A DNA stretch of 64,000 nt, taken from Pseudomonas massiliensis. GTDB lineage: Bacteria; Pseudomonadota; Gammaproteobacteria; Pseudomonadales; Pseudomonadaceae. Position numbers and translations under genes: made by a program. Location of the stretch: NCBI RefSeq assembly GCF_000826105.1, contig NZ_CCYK01000007.1, forward strand, positions 992,001 to 1,056,000, written 5' to 3'. Positions 35,474 to 44,674 of this stretch are shown one piece after another; the first letter of the stretch is position 1; every line of letters starts with the position of its first letter. The notes under the pieces are model-generated. The model worked only from the letters and a program-made list of their open reading frames with translations. It searched no databases and was not told the DNA's origin.

Positions 35474-35848
35474 ATGAAAATCCTTATCGTCGACGATTTT
35501 TCGACAATGAGGCGGATCATCAAGAACCTGTTGCGCGACCTGGGTTTCACCAATACCTCAGAGGCCGACGACGGGAATACGGCCTTACCAATGCTCCAGA
35601 GCGGCGGTTTCGATTTCCTGGTCACGGACTGGAACATGCCGGGCATGACCGGTATCGAGTTGTTGCGCCAGGTGCGCGCCGACGAGCGTCTCAAGCATCT
35701 GCCGGTGCTGATGGTGACCGCCGAGGCCAAGCGCGAGCAGATCATCGAGGCGGCCCAGGCCGGCGTCAACGGCTATGTGGTCAAGCCTTTCACGGCCCAG
35801 GTGCTGAAAGAAAAGATCGAGAAGATCTTCGAGCGTGTCAACAGCTGA
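35474..35848 (+). CDS. cheY: Chemotaxis response regulator CheY
   Basis: Single-domain receiver that binds FliM when phosphorylated. Acidic pocket D7/D8, phospho-acceptor Asp52 ([12 protein letters not shown]), Thr/Lys switch residues (VTAEAK, VVKPF). With ATG 35474 the protein has the usual 124 residues. The only strong ribosome site, GGAGG at 35452-35456, lies 5 bases before a TTG at 35462 that would add four residues (MDKN), so initiation may be at that TTG. Confidence 0.96.
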   Translation: MKILIVDDFSTMRRIIKNLLRDLGFTNTSEADDGNTALPMLQSGGFDFLVTDWNMPGMTGIELLRQVRADERLKHLPVLMVTAEAKREQIIEAAQAGVNGYVVKPFTAQVLKEKIEKIFERVNS

Positions 35849-35866
35849 GGCCGCATAGGGGGCGCC

Positions 35867-36655
35867 ATGGAGTCCAGTAATCTGTCGTTGGGTGACTTCG
35901 AGTCGACCCTGAAAACCCATGCCCGCCAGTTGGTCGACAGCCTGGAGAAGGGCCAGTTCGGCGACGCGGTGCAGCTGATTCATCAGTTGAACCAGACGCG
36001 CGATCGTGGCCTGTACCAGGAAGTGGGCAAGCTGACACGCGAGCTGCACAGCGCCATCGTCAATTTCCAGATCGACCCTCGCTCACCGCAGGCCGAGGAG
36101 GTGTCGCAGATCACGGATGCCACCGAGCGTCTCGACTATGTGGTGCGCCTGACGGAAAACGCCGCCAACCGCACCATGGACCTGGTGGAACAGGCCACGC
36201 CCCTGGTCCATGACCTGGGCGAAGAAGCCCGCGCATTGCGGGTGGACTGGCAGCGCTTCATGCGTCGGGAGGTGGATGCCGATACCTTCCGTGACCTGGT
36301 CAAGCGCGTCGATGCTTTCCTGGCGCGCAGTGAAAGCGATGCCGAGCGGCTATCCTCAAGCCTGAACGACATTCTCCTCGCCCAGGATTACCAGGACCTC
36401 ACCGGCCAGGTGATCAAGCGCGTCACCGCCTTGGTGACGGATGTGGAATCGAACCTGCTCAAGCTGGTGCTGATGGCCAGCCAGGTGGACCGTTTCGCCG
36501 GCATTCAGCATGACCCGCAAAGCCTGCAGAGCGAAAAAAATCCACAAAAAGATGCCTCCCGGGGTGAAGGTCCGCAGATTCATGCCGATAAGCGTGAAGA
36601 CGTCGTATCCGGCCAGGACGATGTGGATGACCTGCTTTCCAGCCTGGGGTTCTAA
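35867..36655 (+). CDS. cheZ: CheY phosphatase CheZ
   Basis: Removes phosphate from CheY. The 262-residue helical protein contains the catalytic region ILLAQDYQDLTGQVIKRV (core DYQDLTGQ, with the conserved Gln) and the C-terminal CheY-binding tail DDVDDLLSSLGF. It starts 18 bases after cheY with a GGGGGC-type site. Confidence 0.95.
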   Translation: MESSNLSLGDFESTLKTHARQLVDSLEKGQFGDAVQLIHQLNQTRDRGLYQEVGKLTRELHSAIVNFQIDPRSPQAEEVSQITDATERLDYVVRLTENAANRTMDLVEQATPLVHDLGEEARALRVDWQRFMRREVDADTFRDLVKRVDAFLARSESDAERLSSSLNDILLAQDYQDLTGQVIKRVTALVTDVESNLLKLVLMASQVDRFAGIQHDPQSLQSEKNPQKDASRGEGPQIHADKREDVVSGQDDVDDLLSSLGF

Positions 36656-36740
36656 CCCCTGAAGGGTGGGCTCATCGTACAGGCGCCCAAGGGCGCTATC
36701 CGAGCCGGATGCCAATTACCGATTTCCAGGGAGCACCCAA

Positions 36741-38903
36741 ATGAGCTTCGGCGCCGATGAAGAAATCCTCCAGGACTTCCTGGTAGAGGCCGGCGAGATC
36801 CTCGAGCAGTTGTCCGAACAGTTGGTGGAGCTGGAAAGCCGGCCCGACGATGCGGATCTGCTCAATGCGATTTTTCGTGGTTTCCACACTGTCAAAGGCG
36901 GCGCCGGCTTCCTCCAGCTCAACGAGCTGGTGGAGTGCTGCCACATTGCTGAAAACGTGTTCGACATTCTGCGCAAGGGCGAACGCCGCGTGGATTCCGA
37001 GCTCATGGACGTGGTGCTTGAAGCACTCGATACCGTCAACAGCATGTTCGGTCAGGTACGCGAACGTTCGCCATTGACGCCCGCTACTCCCGAGCTGCTC
37101 GCGGCGCTCTCTCGCCTGGCCGAGCCGGCCGGTGCGGCGCCAACGCCCGTAGAGACGCCAGCCCCGGCACCGGCGCCAGTGATGGCCGCGCCTGCGGTCG
37201 CGCCAGCACCCAGCCCGGTCGTCGACGCTCCCGTGGGTGATGACGAAATCAGCGACGCGGAGTTCGAGTCGCTGCTGGACCAGTTGCATGGCAAGGGGCA
37301 GTTCGCTCCCGAAGCCGTGGCGCCTGTCACGGTTCCCGCGGCGAGTGCCTCTGCCAGCGACGAAATCACCGATGCGGAATTCGAAGCGCTGCTCGATCAG
37401 TTGCATGGCAAAGGCAGCTTCGCCGCCGACAACCTTCCGGAAGCGGCCTCGGCCGCACCGGCGGCTCCCGCCGCGCCAGTAGGCGGTGGTGAACTGATTA
37501 CCGATAACGAATTCGAAGCGCTGCTCGACCAGCTTCATGGCAAAGGAAAGTTCAACGCCGAAGCCGCGGTGGTCGAAGCGCCCGCCGCTCCCCTGAGCAA
37601 GCCTGCCGCGGCAGCTCCGGCCCCCGCGCCCGTACCCAAGGCCGAGCCCGTTCGCCCGGCCACGCCGGCGCCAGCGGCGGCCCCGGCGGCAGCGCGCCCG
37701 GCGGCCGGCGGGGAAAAGCCCGTTGCCAGCGAGGCGGAAACCACCGTGCGGGTCGACACCGCGCGGCTGGACGAAATCATGAACATGGTGGGTGAGCTGG
37801 TGCTGGTGCGCAACCGTCTGGTGCGGCTTGGCCTTAACAGCGGCGACGAAGCCATGTCCAAGGCCGTCTCCAACCTGGATGTGGTCACGGCGGATCTGCA
37901 GACGTCGGTCATGAAGACCCGCATGCAGCCTATCAAGAAGGTGTTCGGCCGCTTCCCGCGCCTGGTTCGCGACCTGGCGCGCCAGCTCAAGAAGGAAATC
38001 AACCTGGAGCTGGTGGGTGAAGAAACCGACCTGGACAAGAACCTGGTAGAAGCCCTGGCCGACCCGCTGGTGCACTTGGTGCGCAATGCCGTGGACCATG
38101 GGGTGGAGATGCCGGAAGAGCGCGAGGCCGCGGGCAAGCCGCGTTCCGGCAAGGTCGTGCTGTCGGCGGAGCAGGAAGGTGACCACATTCTCCTGTCCAT
38201 TTCCGACGACGGCAAGGGCATGGACCCCGCGGTACTGCGCGCCAAGGCCGTGGAAAAGGGCCTGATGGACAAGGACGCCGCGGACCGGCTGTCCGAGTCC
38301 GATTGCTACAACCTGATTTTCGCCCCCGGCTTCTCCACCAAGACCGAAATCTCCGACGTGTCTGGCCGTGGTGTAGGCATGGACGTGGTGAAGACCAAGA
38401 TTTCCCAGCTCAACGGCTCGATCAATATCTACTCGGCCAAGGGGCAGGGCTCGAAGATCGTCATCAAGGTGCCGCTTACCTTGGCGATCATGCCTACCCT
38501 GATGGTCATGCTGGGCAACCAGGCCTTTGCTTTCCCGCTGGTCAGCGTGAACGAAATCTTCCATCTGGACCTGTCCCGCACCAACGTGGTCGACGGTCAG
38601 GAGGTGGTGGTGGTCCGGGACAAGGCATTGCCCCTGTTCTATCTCAAGCGCTGGCTGGTGCCTGGCGCCCAGGACAGCGAGCAGCGCGAGGGCCACGTGG
38701 TCATTCTCTCGGTGGGCACCCAGCGTATCGGCTTCGTCGTTGACCAGCTGGTGGGCCAGGAAGAGGTGGTCATCAAGCCGTTGGGCAAGATGCTCCAGGG
38801 CACGCCTGGGATGTCCGGGGCTACCATCACCGGTGATGGTCGCATCGCCTTGATCCTCGATGTGCCGAGCATGCTCAAGCGCTACGCCGCCCGGCGTATC
38901 TGA
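36741..38903 (+). CDS. cheA: Chemotaxis histidine kinase CheA with triple linker motif
   Basis: Central kinase of the chemotaxis array. The 720-residue protein has P1 HPt with His49 ([12 protein letters not shown]), a long Ala/Pro-rich linker, P3 dimerisation helices, P4 kinase ([36 protein letters not shown]) and P5 CheW-like domain. The linker carries three copies of a ~22-residue motif, [16 protein letters not shown] (37239-37304, 37356-37421, 37488-37553), rather than an obvious P2 domain. Start: AGGGAG site before ATG 36741. The motif copies may dock the ParP protein encoded downstream (inference). Confidence 0.97.
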   Translation: MSFGADEEILQDFLVEAGEILEQLSEQLVELESRPDDADLLNAIFRGFHTVKGGAGFLQLNELVECCHIAENVFDILRKGERRVDSELMDVVLEALDTVNSMFGQVRERSPLTPATPELLAALSRLAEPAGAAPTPVETPAPAPAPVMAAPAVAPAPSPVVDAPVGDDEISDAEFESLLDQLHGKGQFAPEAVAPVTVPAASASASDEITDAEFEALLDQLHGKGSFAADNLPEAASAAPAAPAAPVGGGELITDNEFEALLDQLHGKGKFNAEAAVVEAPAAPLSKPAAAAPAPAPVPKAEPVRPATPAPAAAPAAARPAAGGEKPVASEAETTVRVDTARLDEIMNMVGELVLVRNRLVRLGLNSGDEAMSKAVSNLDVVTADLQTSVMKTRMQPIKKVFGRFPRLVRDLARQLKKEINLELVGEETDLDKNLVEALADPLVHLVRNAVDHGVEMPEEREAAGKPRSGKVVLSAEQEGDHILLSISDDGKGMDPAVLRAKAVEKGLMDKDAADRLSESDCYNLIFAPGFSTKTEISDVSGRGVGMDVVKTKISQLNGSINIYSAKGQGSKIVIKVPLTLAIMPTLMVMLGNQAFAFPLVSVNEIFHLDLSRTNVVDGQEVVVVRDKALPLFYLKRWLVPGAQDSEQREGHVVILSVGTQRIGFVVDQLVGQEEVVIKPLGKMLQGTPGMSGATITGDGRIALILDVPSMLKRYAARRI
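37239..37553 (+). repeat. Three copies of a 66-bp / 22-residue motif in the CheA linker
   Basis: Units at 37239-37304, 37356-37421 and 37488-37553, each encoding (D)E(I/L)-(S/T)D-(A/N)EFE(A/S)[11 protein letters not shown], separated by Ala/Pro-rich spacers of 51 and 66 bases. The peptides are far more conserved than the spacers. Confidence 0.85.
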
Positions 38904-38952
38904 TACCGCGGCCGCCGGCTTTCCGGGGTCGGCGGCCCGTAACGGAGTAACT

Positions 38953-40101
38953 ATGTCACTCACAGTGCTGGTGGTGGACGATTCGGGGTTTTTCCGCCGC
39001 CGTCTCACGGAAATCCTTTCGCAAGACAGCAACATAAAGGTCGTCGGCACCGCCAGCAATGGCCGCGAAGCCATCGACCAGGCGCTGAGCCTCAAGCCTG
39101 ACGTCATCACCATGGACTACGAAATGCCGATGATGGATGGCATTACCGCGGTCCGTCACATCATGCAGCGGTGTCCCACGCCTGTGTTGATGTTTTCCTC
39201 GCTGACCCATGAGGGCGCCCGAGTCACCCTGGATGCCCTGGATGCTGGAGCGGTGGATTACCTCCCGAAGAATTTCGAGGACATCTCGCGCAACCCCGAC
39301 AAGGTGCGGCAATTGCTGTGCGAGAAGGTCAACTCCATCGCCCGTAGCAATCGTCGCTTCTCTTCCCCCGTGCCAGGCCATGGCTCGACCAGCGCTGCCG
39401 CCGTTACACCAGTGCCCCGGGAACCTCTGGGCAGCCGCGCCCCTGCGCGCCCACTGGGTGCGGCTTCGACGGCGCCCCTCGGCCGGGCCGGTACCCCCGC
39501 GCCTGTCGCTACCGGCAACAGCCCGCCGCCCAAGCGCAAAGCCTACAAGTTGGTAGCCATTGGCACTTCCACGGGCGGGCCGGTAGCCTTGCAGCGAGTA
39601 TTGACCCAGCTGCCTGCCAACTTTCCGTCGCCCCTGGTGTTGATCCAGCATATGCCGGCGGCGTTCACCCGTGCCTTCGCCGAGCGTCTCGACAAGCTGT
39701 GCAAGATCAGCGTGAAAGAGGCCGAGGATGGCGATCAGTTGCGCCCGGGGCTTGCCCTTCTGGCGCCGGGTGGCAAGCAGATGATGGTGGATGCGCGCGG
39801 CACGGTGAAGATCCTTCCTGGCGATGAGCGCCTGAACTACAAACCCTGCGTGGACATCACCTTCGGCTCGGCGGCCAAGGCCTACGCAGACAGGGTGCTG
39901 GCCGTGGTGCTCACCGGCATGGGTGCCGATGGCCGGGAAGGCGCGCGCTTGCTCAAGCAGGCAGGTAGTCAGGTCTGGGCCCAGGATGAAGCCAGCTGTG
40001 TGATCTATGGCATGCCCATGGCCGTGGCCAAGGCTGGCCTGGCCGATGCCGTCTATAGCCTGGACGACATCGGGCGTTACTTGGCGGAGGGTTGCCAGTA
40101 A
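38953..40101 (+). CDS. cheB: Chemotaxis methylesterase/deamidase CheB
   Basis: Demethylates chemoreceptors for adaptation. The 382-residue protein has a receiver with Asp55 ([13 protein letters not shown]), an Ala/Pro-rich linker, and the methylesterase domain with the catalytic triad Ser (IGTSTGGP), His (IQHMPAAFT) and Asp ([10 protein letters not shown]). The ATG follows GGAGTAACT. Its stop overlaps motC by one base. CheR is not in this window. Confidence 0.97.
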   Translation: MSLTVLVVDDSGFFRRRLTEILSQDSNIKVVGTASNGREAIDQALSLKPDVITMDYEMPMMDGITAVRHIMQRCPTPVLMFSSLTHEGARVTLDALDAGAVDYLPKNFEDISRNPDKVRQLLCEKVNSIARSNRRFSSPVPGHGSTSAAAVTPVPREPLGSRAPARPLGAASTAPLGRAGTPAPVATGNSPPPKRKAYKLVAIGTSTGGPVALQRVLTQLPANFPSPLVLIQHMPAAFTRAFAERLDKLCKISVKEAEDGDQLRPGLALLAPGGKQMMVDARGTVKILPGDERLNYKPCVDITFGSAAKAYADRVLAVVLTGMGADGREGARLLKQAGSQVWAQDEASCVIYGMPMAVAKAGLADAVYSLDDIGRYLAEGCQ

Positions 40102-40841
40102 TGGATGTACTGAGCCTGATTGGCATCATTCTGGCCTTCGTCGCCATTGTCGGCGGCAATTTTCTCGAAGGCGGTCATCTGCCGTCCTTGGTCAACGGGC
40201 CTGCCGCCCTGATCGTACTGGGCGGAACCCTGGCGGCGGCCTTGCTGCAGACGCCCATGAGCGCTTTCAAGCGTGCCTTGCAGATCCTTCCGTGGATCGT
40301 ATTCCCGCCCCGGGTGGACATGGCCGGTGGCGTGGACAAGGTGGTGGGCTGGAGCCTGGTGGCACGCAAGGAGGGCCTGCTCGGCCTGGAAAGCGTGGCT
40401 GACAGCGAGCCGGACAATTATGCCCGCAAAGGCCTGCAGTTGCTGGTAGACGGGGCCGAGCCGGAAGCGGTGCGCAGCGTCCTGGAGCTGGATTTCTTCA
40501 CCCAGGAAAGCCGTGATATCCAGGCTTCCAAACTCTATGAATGCATGGGCGGCTACGCGCCCACCATCGGTATCATAGGCGCGGTGATGGGGCTCATCCA
40601 CGTGATGGGCAACCTTGCCGACCCTTCCCAATTGGGAAGTGGCATAGCTGTTGCTTTCGTCGCCACCATCTACGGTGTGGCGTCAGCCAACCTGGTGCTG
40701 CTGCCAGTGGCCAACAAGCTCAAGGCCTTGGCGCAGCGTCAGTCTCGCTATCGGGAAATGCTCCTGGAAGGGCTGCTCTCTATCGCGGAAGGCGAAAACC
40801 CCCGGTCCATCGAACTGAAGCTGCAGGGCTTCATGGAGTGA
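40101..40841 (+). CDS. motC: Flagellar stator protein MotC (MotA family)
   Basis: Proton-channel stator subunit of the second Pseudomonas stator, MotCD. The 246-residue protein has four membrane segments (SLIGIILAFVAIVGGNFLEGG; AALIVLGGTLAAALL; YAPTIGIIGAVMGLIHVM; GIAVAFVATIYGVASANLVLLPVANKL, cores only) with the conserved loop. It overlaps cheB by one base and precedes motD by three, forming a stator operon within the chemotaxis cluster. Confidence 0.96.
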   Translation: MDVLSLIGIILAFVAIVGGNFLEGGHLPSLVNGPAALIVLGGTLAAALLQTPMSAFKRALQILPWIVFPPRVDMAGGVDKVVGWSLVARKEGLLGLESVADSEPDNYARKGLQLLVDGAEPEAVRSVLELDFFTQESRDIQASKLYECMGGYAPTIGIIGAVMGLIHVMGNLADPSQLGSGIAVAFVATIYGVASANLVLLPVANKLKALAQRQSRYREMLLEGLLSIAEGENPRSIELKLQGFME

Positions 40842-40844
40842 CAG

Positions 40845-41726
40845 ATGCGTCGTCGGCGGGTGGTTGAAGAACATGAGAATCATGAGCGGTGGCTGGTGTC
40901 CTACGCGGATTTCATCACCTTGCTGTTCGCCTTTTTCGTGGTGATGTACTCCATCTCATCGATCAACGAAGGCAAATACAAAGTGCTGTCTGATGCCTTG
41001 GTGGGCGTCTTCAATGAACAGCAGCGCAGCCTCAAGCCCATTCCCATCGGTGAAGAGCGGCCTCGCACCACGCAGCCAGCCGCGCCGTTGAATACCGAGA
41101 ACGAAGAACCCGAAGCCGCCGTTGGCCAGGCGCAGGCCTTGCAAACCATCGCTGATGACGTGCGCAATGCTTTCGGCGACCTGATCGCCGCCGACCAATT
41201 GACGGTCCGTGGCAATGAGCTATGGATCGAGATCGAATTGAAATCCGGGCTGCTCTTCGGAAGCGGCGACGCTATTCCCAGTGACCGCGCCTTTGCCATC
41301 ATCGAAAAAGTCGCTGGTATCTTGCAGCCCTTCGCCAATCCGGTTCATGTGGAAGGCTTCACTGACAACCAGCCGATTCGCACCGCCCAGTACCCTACCA
41401 ACTGGGAATTGTCGTCGGCGCGGGCCTCCAGCATCGTGCGGATGCTAGCCATGGATGGTATCGATCCCGGACGCATGGCAGCGGTAGGCTATGGTGAATA
41501 CCAACCGGTGGCGAGCAATGACAGCGCTGACGGTCGTGCGCGCAACCGGCGGGTGGTGCTGGTGATTTCGCGAAACCTGGAGGTGCGTCGCAGCCTGACC
41601 GGGTCGGGTACTGCCAACGCCACGCCCGATGCGGCGCTCAAGCGGGCTGGCACACAAAGTGCACCGTCCGGGGCAGTATCGTCAGGCCTGGACTCCGGAG
41701 TCAAAAGTCCGTCGCCGGCCTTGTAA
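40845..41726 (+). CDS. motD: Flagellar stator protein MotD (MotB family, OmpA-like)
   Basis: Partner of MotC; the plug/peptidoglycan-binding half of the stator. One N-terminal membrane helix follows ENHERWLVSYADFITLLFAFFVVMYSIS (core WLVSYADFITLLFAFF), containing the essential proton-carrying Asp. The C-terminal OmpA domain includes VEGFTDNQPIRTAQYPTNWELSSARA (core GFTDNQPIRT). 293 residues. Confidence 0.97.
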   Translation: MRRRRVVEEHENHERWLVSYADFITLLFAFFVVMYSISSINEGKYKVLSDALVGVFNEQQRSLKPIPIGEERPRTTQPAAPLNTENEEPEAAVGQAQALQTIADDVRNAFGDLIAADQLTVRGNELWIEIELKSGLLFGSGDAIPSDRAFAIIEKVAGILQPFANPVHVEGFTDNQPIRTAQYPTNWELSSARASSIVRMLAMDGIDPGRMAAVGYGEYQPVASNDSADGRARNRRVVLVISRNLEVRRSLTGSGTANATPDAALKRAGTQSAPSGAVSSGLDSGVKSPSPAL

Positions 41727-41749
41727 TTCAGTTATCGGAAACCCCGCGC

Positions 41750-42538
41750 ATGAGAGTCTGGGCAATCGCCAACCAAAAAGGTGGTGTCGGAAAAACCACC
41801 ACCACAGTCGCACTTGCCGGCCTTTTGGCTGATGCGGGCAAGCGAGTGGTAGTGGTGGACCTGGACCCGCATGGCTCTTTGACCAGCTATCTCGGCAACG
41901 ACCCTGACGGCCAGGAACACAGCTGTTTCGACCTGTTCCTGCATAAGGGCCATGTGCCTGAAGGGCTGCCCGGCCAATTGCTGCTACCGACCAACGAAGA
42001 GCGAATCTCGCTATTGCCGTCCAGCACGGCGCTGGCGACCCTGGAGCGTCAATCGCCTGGCCAGAGCGGTCTTGGCTTGGTCGTGGCCAAAGCGCTGGCG
42101 CAACTCTGGCAGGATTTCGACTACGCGCTTATCGACAGCCCACCGCTGCTAGGCGTGCTCATGGTCAATGCCCTGGCGGCAAGCCAGCAGCTGGTAGTGC
42201 CTGTGCAAACCGAGCACCTGGCGGTCAATGGCCTGGAGCGCATGGTCAATACCCTGACCATGATCAACCGCTCGCGCAAGCAACCCTTGCCCTACAGCAT
42301 CGTGCCGACCCTGTTCGACCGTCGGACCCAGGCGTCATTGGGGACTCTCAAGGTACTTCGCGATCGCTGGCAGACCAGCGTGTGGGAAGGCTACATCCCG
42401 GTCGATACCCGTCTGCGCGATGCCAGCCGGGCTGGGCTGACGCCCTCGCGCTTCGATTCCAAGAGCCGGGGGGTGATCGCCTACCGCGCCTTGCTCAAGC
42501 ATCTGCTTGGGCAACAACTTCTCACCCAGGTGGCCTGA
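41750..42538 (+). CDS. parC: ParA-like ATPase ParC (polar positioning of chemotaxis arrays)
   Basis: ParA/MinD-family ATPase of 262 residues with Walker A QKGGVGKTTT and VVVDLDPHGSLTSYLG. In Vibrio and Pseudomonas this chemotaxis-linked ParA (ParC) places the chemotaxis machinery at the cell pole and aids its inheritance. It is followed one base later by the CheW-domain gene expected to be its partner ParP. The family is clear; the polar role is by homology and context. Confidence 0.93.
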   Translation: MRVWAIANQKGGVGKTTTTVALAGLLADAGKRVVVVDLDPHGSLTSYLGNDPDGQEHSCFDLFLHKGHVPEGLPGQLLLPTNEERISLLPSSTALATLERQSPGQSGLGLVVAKALAQLWQDFDYALIDSPPLLGVLMVNALAASQQLVVPVQTEHLAVNGLERMVNTLTMINRSRKQPLPYSIVPTLFDRRTQASLGTLKVLRDRWQTSVWEGYIPVDTRLRDASRAGLTPSRFDSKSRGVIAYRALLKHLLGQQLLTQVA

Positions 42539-42539
42539 C

Positions 42540-43649
42540 ATGAGCCGTCCCGTGGACATTCCCCGGCGCCCGCGGCAGGCCTTGCAGTCCTATCTGGACG
42601 GGCTGTTGCAGGAGGCCACCGATGAAATCGCCGCTGAGCCGGAGGTGATCCTCCCGTCCGCGCCCGCGCTTGCGTCGGAGGCGCCGCAGCCAGAGCCCGA
42701 GCTGCCTGTCCTGAATGAATTCGAAGCAGCGGTGCTCGAGGAGCAGATTCGTGACGCCCGGCGGCCCTTAGCTGCGCCAACCAGCGCGGCGCCCCTGGAG
42801 CCTCGCCGTGCCACGCGGCCCGTGGCCGAGGTAGAGGCTCTGCCTCGGTTCGATGAGCCCAGTCGCTGGGCTGGCCCCTCGCTTTTGCCGCAGGTCTCGG
42901 TCGCCGTCCTGGCCGAGGCGCTGGCACCCGTACCGGTAGCCGTGCCAGCGGAGCCTGTGCCACCTGCGCCCTTGGAAATGCCGGAACAGCCGCAGGCTGA
43001 GGCTGAGGCCGCGCCGCCGGCGGTTGTCCCCGCTGAGCCTGTTCAGCTGCCCCGGAGTGATTACGCGGGCATGGCCGGAGGCCCGGGCACGCCAGTGGAG
43101 GAGGGCCTTCCCGCCTGGGCCGACGAGCCCTTCGAGTGTCTGCTGTTCGATGTGGCTGGCCTGACCCTGGCGGTACCTCTGGTGTGTCTGGGGTCGATCT
43201 ACCCCTTGGCCGGGCAGGAACTGACGCCCTTGTTCGGCCAGCCCGAGTGGTTCCTGGGCCTGCTGCCCAGCCACAGTGGCAACCTCAAGGTACTGGATAC
43301 CGCCCGCTGGGTCATGCCTGATCGCTATCGGGACGATTTCCAGCAAGGGCTGCAATACGTTATCTCGGTGCAAGGCTATGAATGGGGGTTGGCAGTGCAC
43401 TCGGTGAGCCGTTCCCTGCGCCTTGACCCGGGGGAAATCAAATGGCGGGTGCAGCGGGGGCAGCGCCCCTGGCTGGCGGGCACGGTGATCGAGCACATGT
43501 GCGCGCTGCTGGATGTAGCGCAATTGGCTGAAATGATTGCCAGCGGCGCGGTCAAACGACAGGAAGCCGAGGCCCGGGCCAAAGCCGCGGCTGAAGCGAA
43601 GGCGCAATCCCAAGCCAGGACCAAGACCAGGCCTGGACATAAACGATAG
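42540..43649 (+). CDS. parP: ParP-like protein: Pro/Ala-rich region plus C-terminal CheW domain
   Basis: A 369-residue protein with an N-terminal motif RPRQALQSYLDGLLQEAT, a long acidic Pro/Ala/Val-rich linker (about 35-200) and a C-terminal CheW-like array-integration domain (FECLLFDVAGLTLAVPLVCL onward, core LLFDVAGLTLAVPL). ParP links ParC to CheA arrays. The tail ends in an Ala/Lys-rich helix. ATG 42540 directly follows the parC stop; an extension into parC is ignored. Confidence 0.9.
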   Translation: MSRPVDIPRRPRQALQSYLDGLLQEATDEIAAEPEVILPSAPALASEAPQPEPELPVLNEFEAAVLEEQIRDARRPLAAPTSAAPLEPRRATRPVAEVEALPRFDEPSRWAGPSLLPQVSVAVLAEALAPVPVAVPAEPVPPAPLEMPEQPQAEAEAAPPAVVPAEPVQLPRSDYAGMAGGPGTPVEEGLPAWADEPFECLLFDVAGLTLAVPLVCLGSIYPLAGQELTPLFGQPEWFLGLLPSHSGNLKVLDTARWVMPDRYRDDFQQGLQYVISVQGYEWGLAVHSVSRSLRLDPGEIKWRVQRGQRPWLAGTVIEHMCALLDVAQLAEMIASGAVKRQEAEARAKAAAEAKAQSQARTKTRPGHKR

Positions 43650-43713
43650 GTCCCGGGGCAATGGCCCAGGGTAGGTACAATAGACCGCAGCGGCGGGAGC
43701 GAGGGGTGAAGGT

Positions 43714-44193
43714 ATGAAGAAAACGTCCGGTCAGGGTTCCGAGGATCCGATCCTGCAATGGGTCACCTTCCGCCTGGATAACGAAACCTACGGCATCAAT
43801 GTGATGCAGGTTCAGGAAGTGCTGCGCTACACGGAAATCGCCCCGGTGCCCGGTGCGCCGGCCTACGTGCTGGGGATCATCAACCTGCGCGGTAATGTGG
43901 TGACGGTGATCGACACTCGCCAGCGCTTCGGGCTGGCGTCCAGCGATGTCACCGACAATACGCGGATCGTGATCATCGAGGCTGACAAGCAGGTGGTCGG
44001 TATTCTGGTGGACAGCGTGGCCGAGGTGGTCTACCTGCGCCAATCCGAAGTGGAAACCGCGCCCAACGTGGGGAACGAGGAATCGGCCAAGTTCATCCAG
44101 GGCGTGTGCAACAAGAACGGCGAGTTGCTCATTCTGGTTGAATTGGACAAGATGATGTCCGAAGAAGAGTGGTCTGAGCTGGAGAATATCTGA
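43714..44193 (+). CDS. cheW: Chemotaxis coupling protein CheW
   Basis: CheW couples CheA to receptors. The 159-residue protein shows VTFRLDNETYGINVMQVQEVLRY (core ETYGINVMQVQEVLR), PGAPAYVLGIINLRGNVVTVID (core LGIINLRGNVV), and VVGILVDSVAEVVYL. Ribosome site GAGCGAGGGGTGAAGG. A TACAAT hexamer at 43676 could provide a weak internal promoter. Confidence 0.97.
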   Translation: MKKTSGQGSEDPILQWVTFRLDNETYGINVMQVQEVLRYTEIAPVPGAPAYVLGIINLRGNVVTVIDTRQRFGLASSDVTDNTRIVIIEADKQVVGILVDSVAEVVYLRQSEVETAPNVGNEESAKFIQGVCNKNGELLILVELDKMMSEEEWSELENI

Positions 44194-44194
44194 G

Positions 44195-44587
44195 TTGATC
44201 CTCGAAGCCGCCGTCATCGTCCTGGCCATCCTGTGGGCCGGGTCGGTGGCGCTGTTCATTTCCTATACCCGCAATCAGCAGCGTATCGCCGCCGAACAGG
44301 CTGCTGGCGACGCGGTGCGCGACCAGCGCATCCGCGAGCTCGCCAAACGCCTGGACGACTACCAGAACGGCACCGTGCGCATGGGCGAGGCCATCCACGA
44401 ACTGCGCGCGGTGGTCGCGCCTCTGCCGGACAAGCTGCTCCAGCTCGAGCAGCGAGACCCGGAGACGCTTTCGTTTGCCCAGGCCGCCAAGCTGGTGCAC
44501 ATGGGCGCCAGCATCGACGAACTCACCCAGGCCTGCGGGTTGACGCAGGCCGAGGCGGAGTTGATGAGCAAGTTGCATGGCGGGTGA
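44195..44587 (+). CDS. DUF2802 membrane-anchored protein downstream of cheW
   Basis: A 130-residue protein with an N-terminal membrane helix (AAVIVLAILWAGSVALFIS), a coiled region, and a C-terminal helix-turn-helix-like end (LVHMGASIDELTQACGLTQAEAELM, core DELTQACGLTQAEAELM). It corresponds to the DUF2802 gene that follows cheW in pseudomonads; function unknown. TTG 44195, immediately after the cheW stop, is the likely start; no ATG is well placed. Confidence 0.82.
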   Translation: MILEAAVIVLAILWAGSVALFISYTRNQQRIAAEQAAGDAVRDQRIRELAKRLDDYQNGTVRMGEAIHELRAVVAPLPDKLLQLEQRDPETLSFAQAAKLVHMGASIDELTQACGLTQAEAELMSKLHGG

Positions 44588-44674
44588 ACATTGGTTGAAC
44601 CCCATAGAGGAACATGGGCGCGAAGCTTATTTGGCTATGGCAGCGGTGATGCCCCAGGCCAAACCATTACCGGA

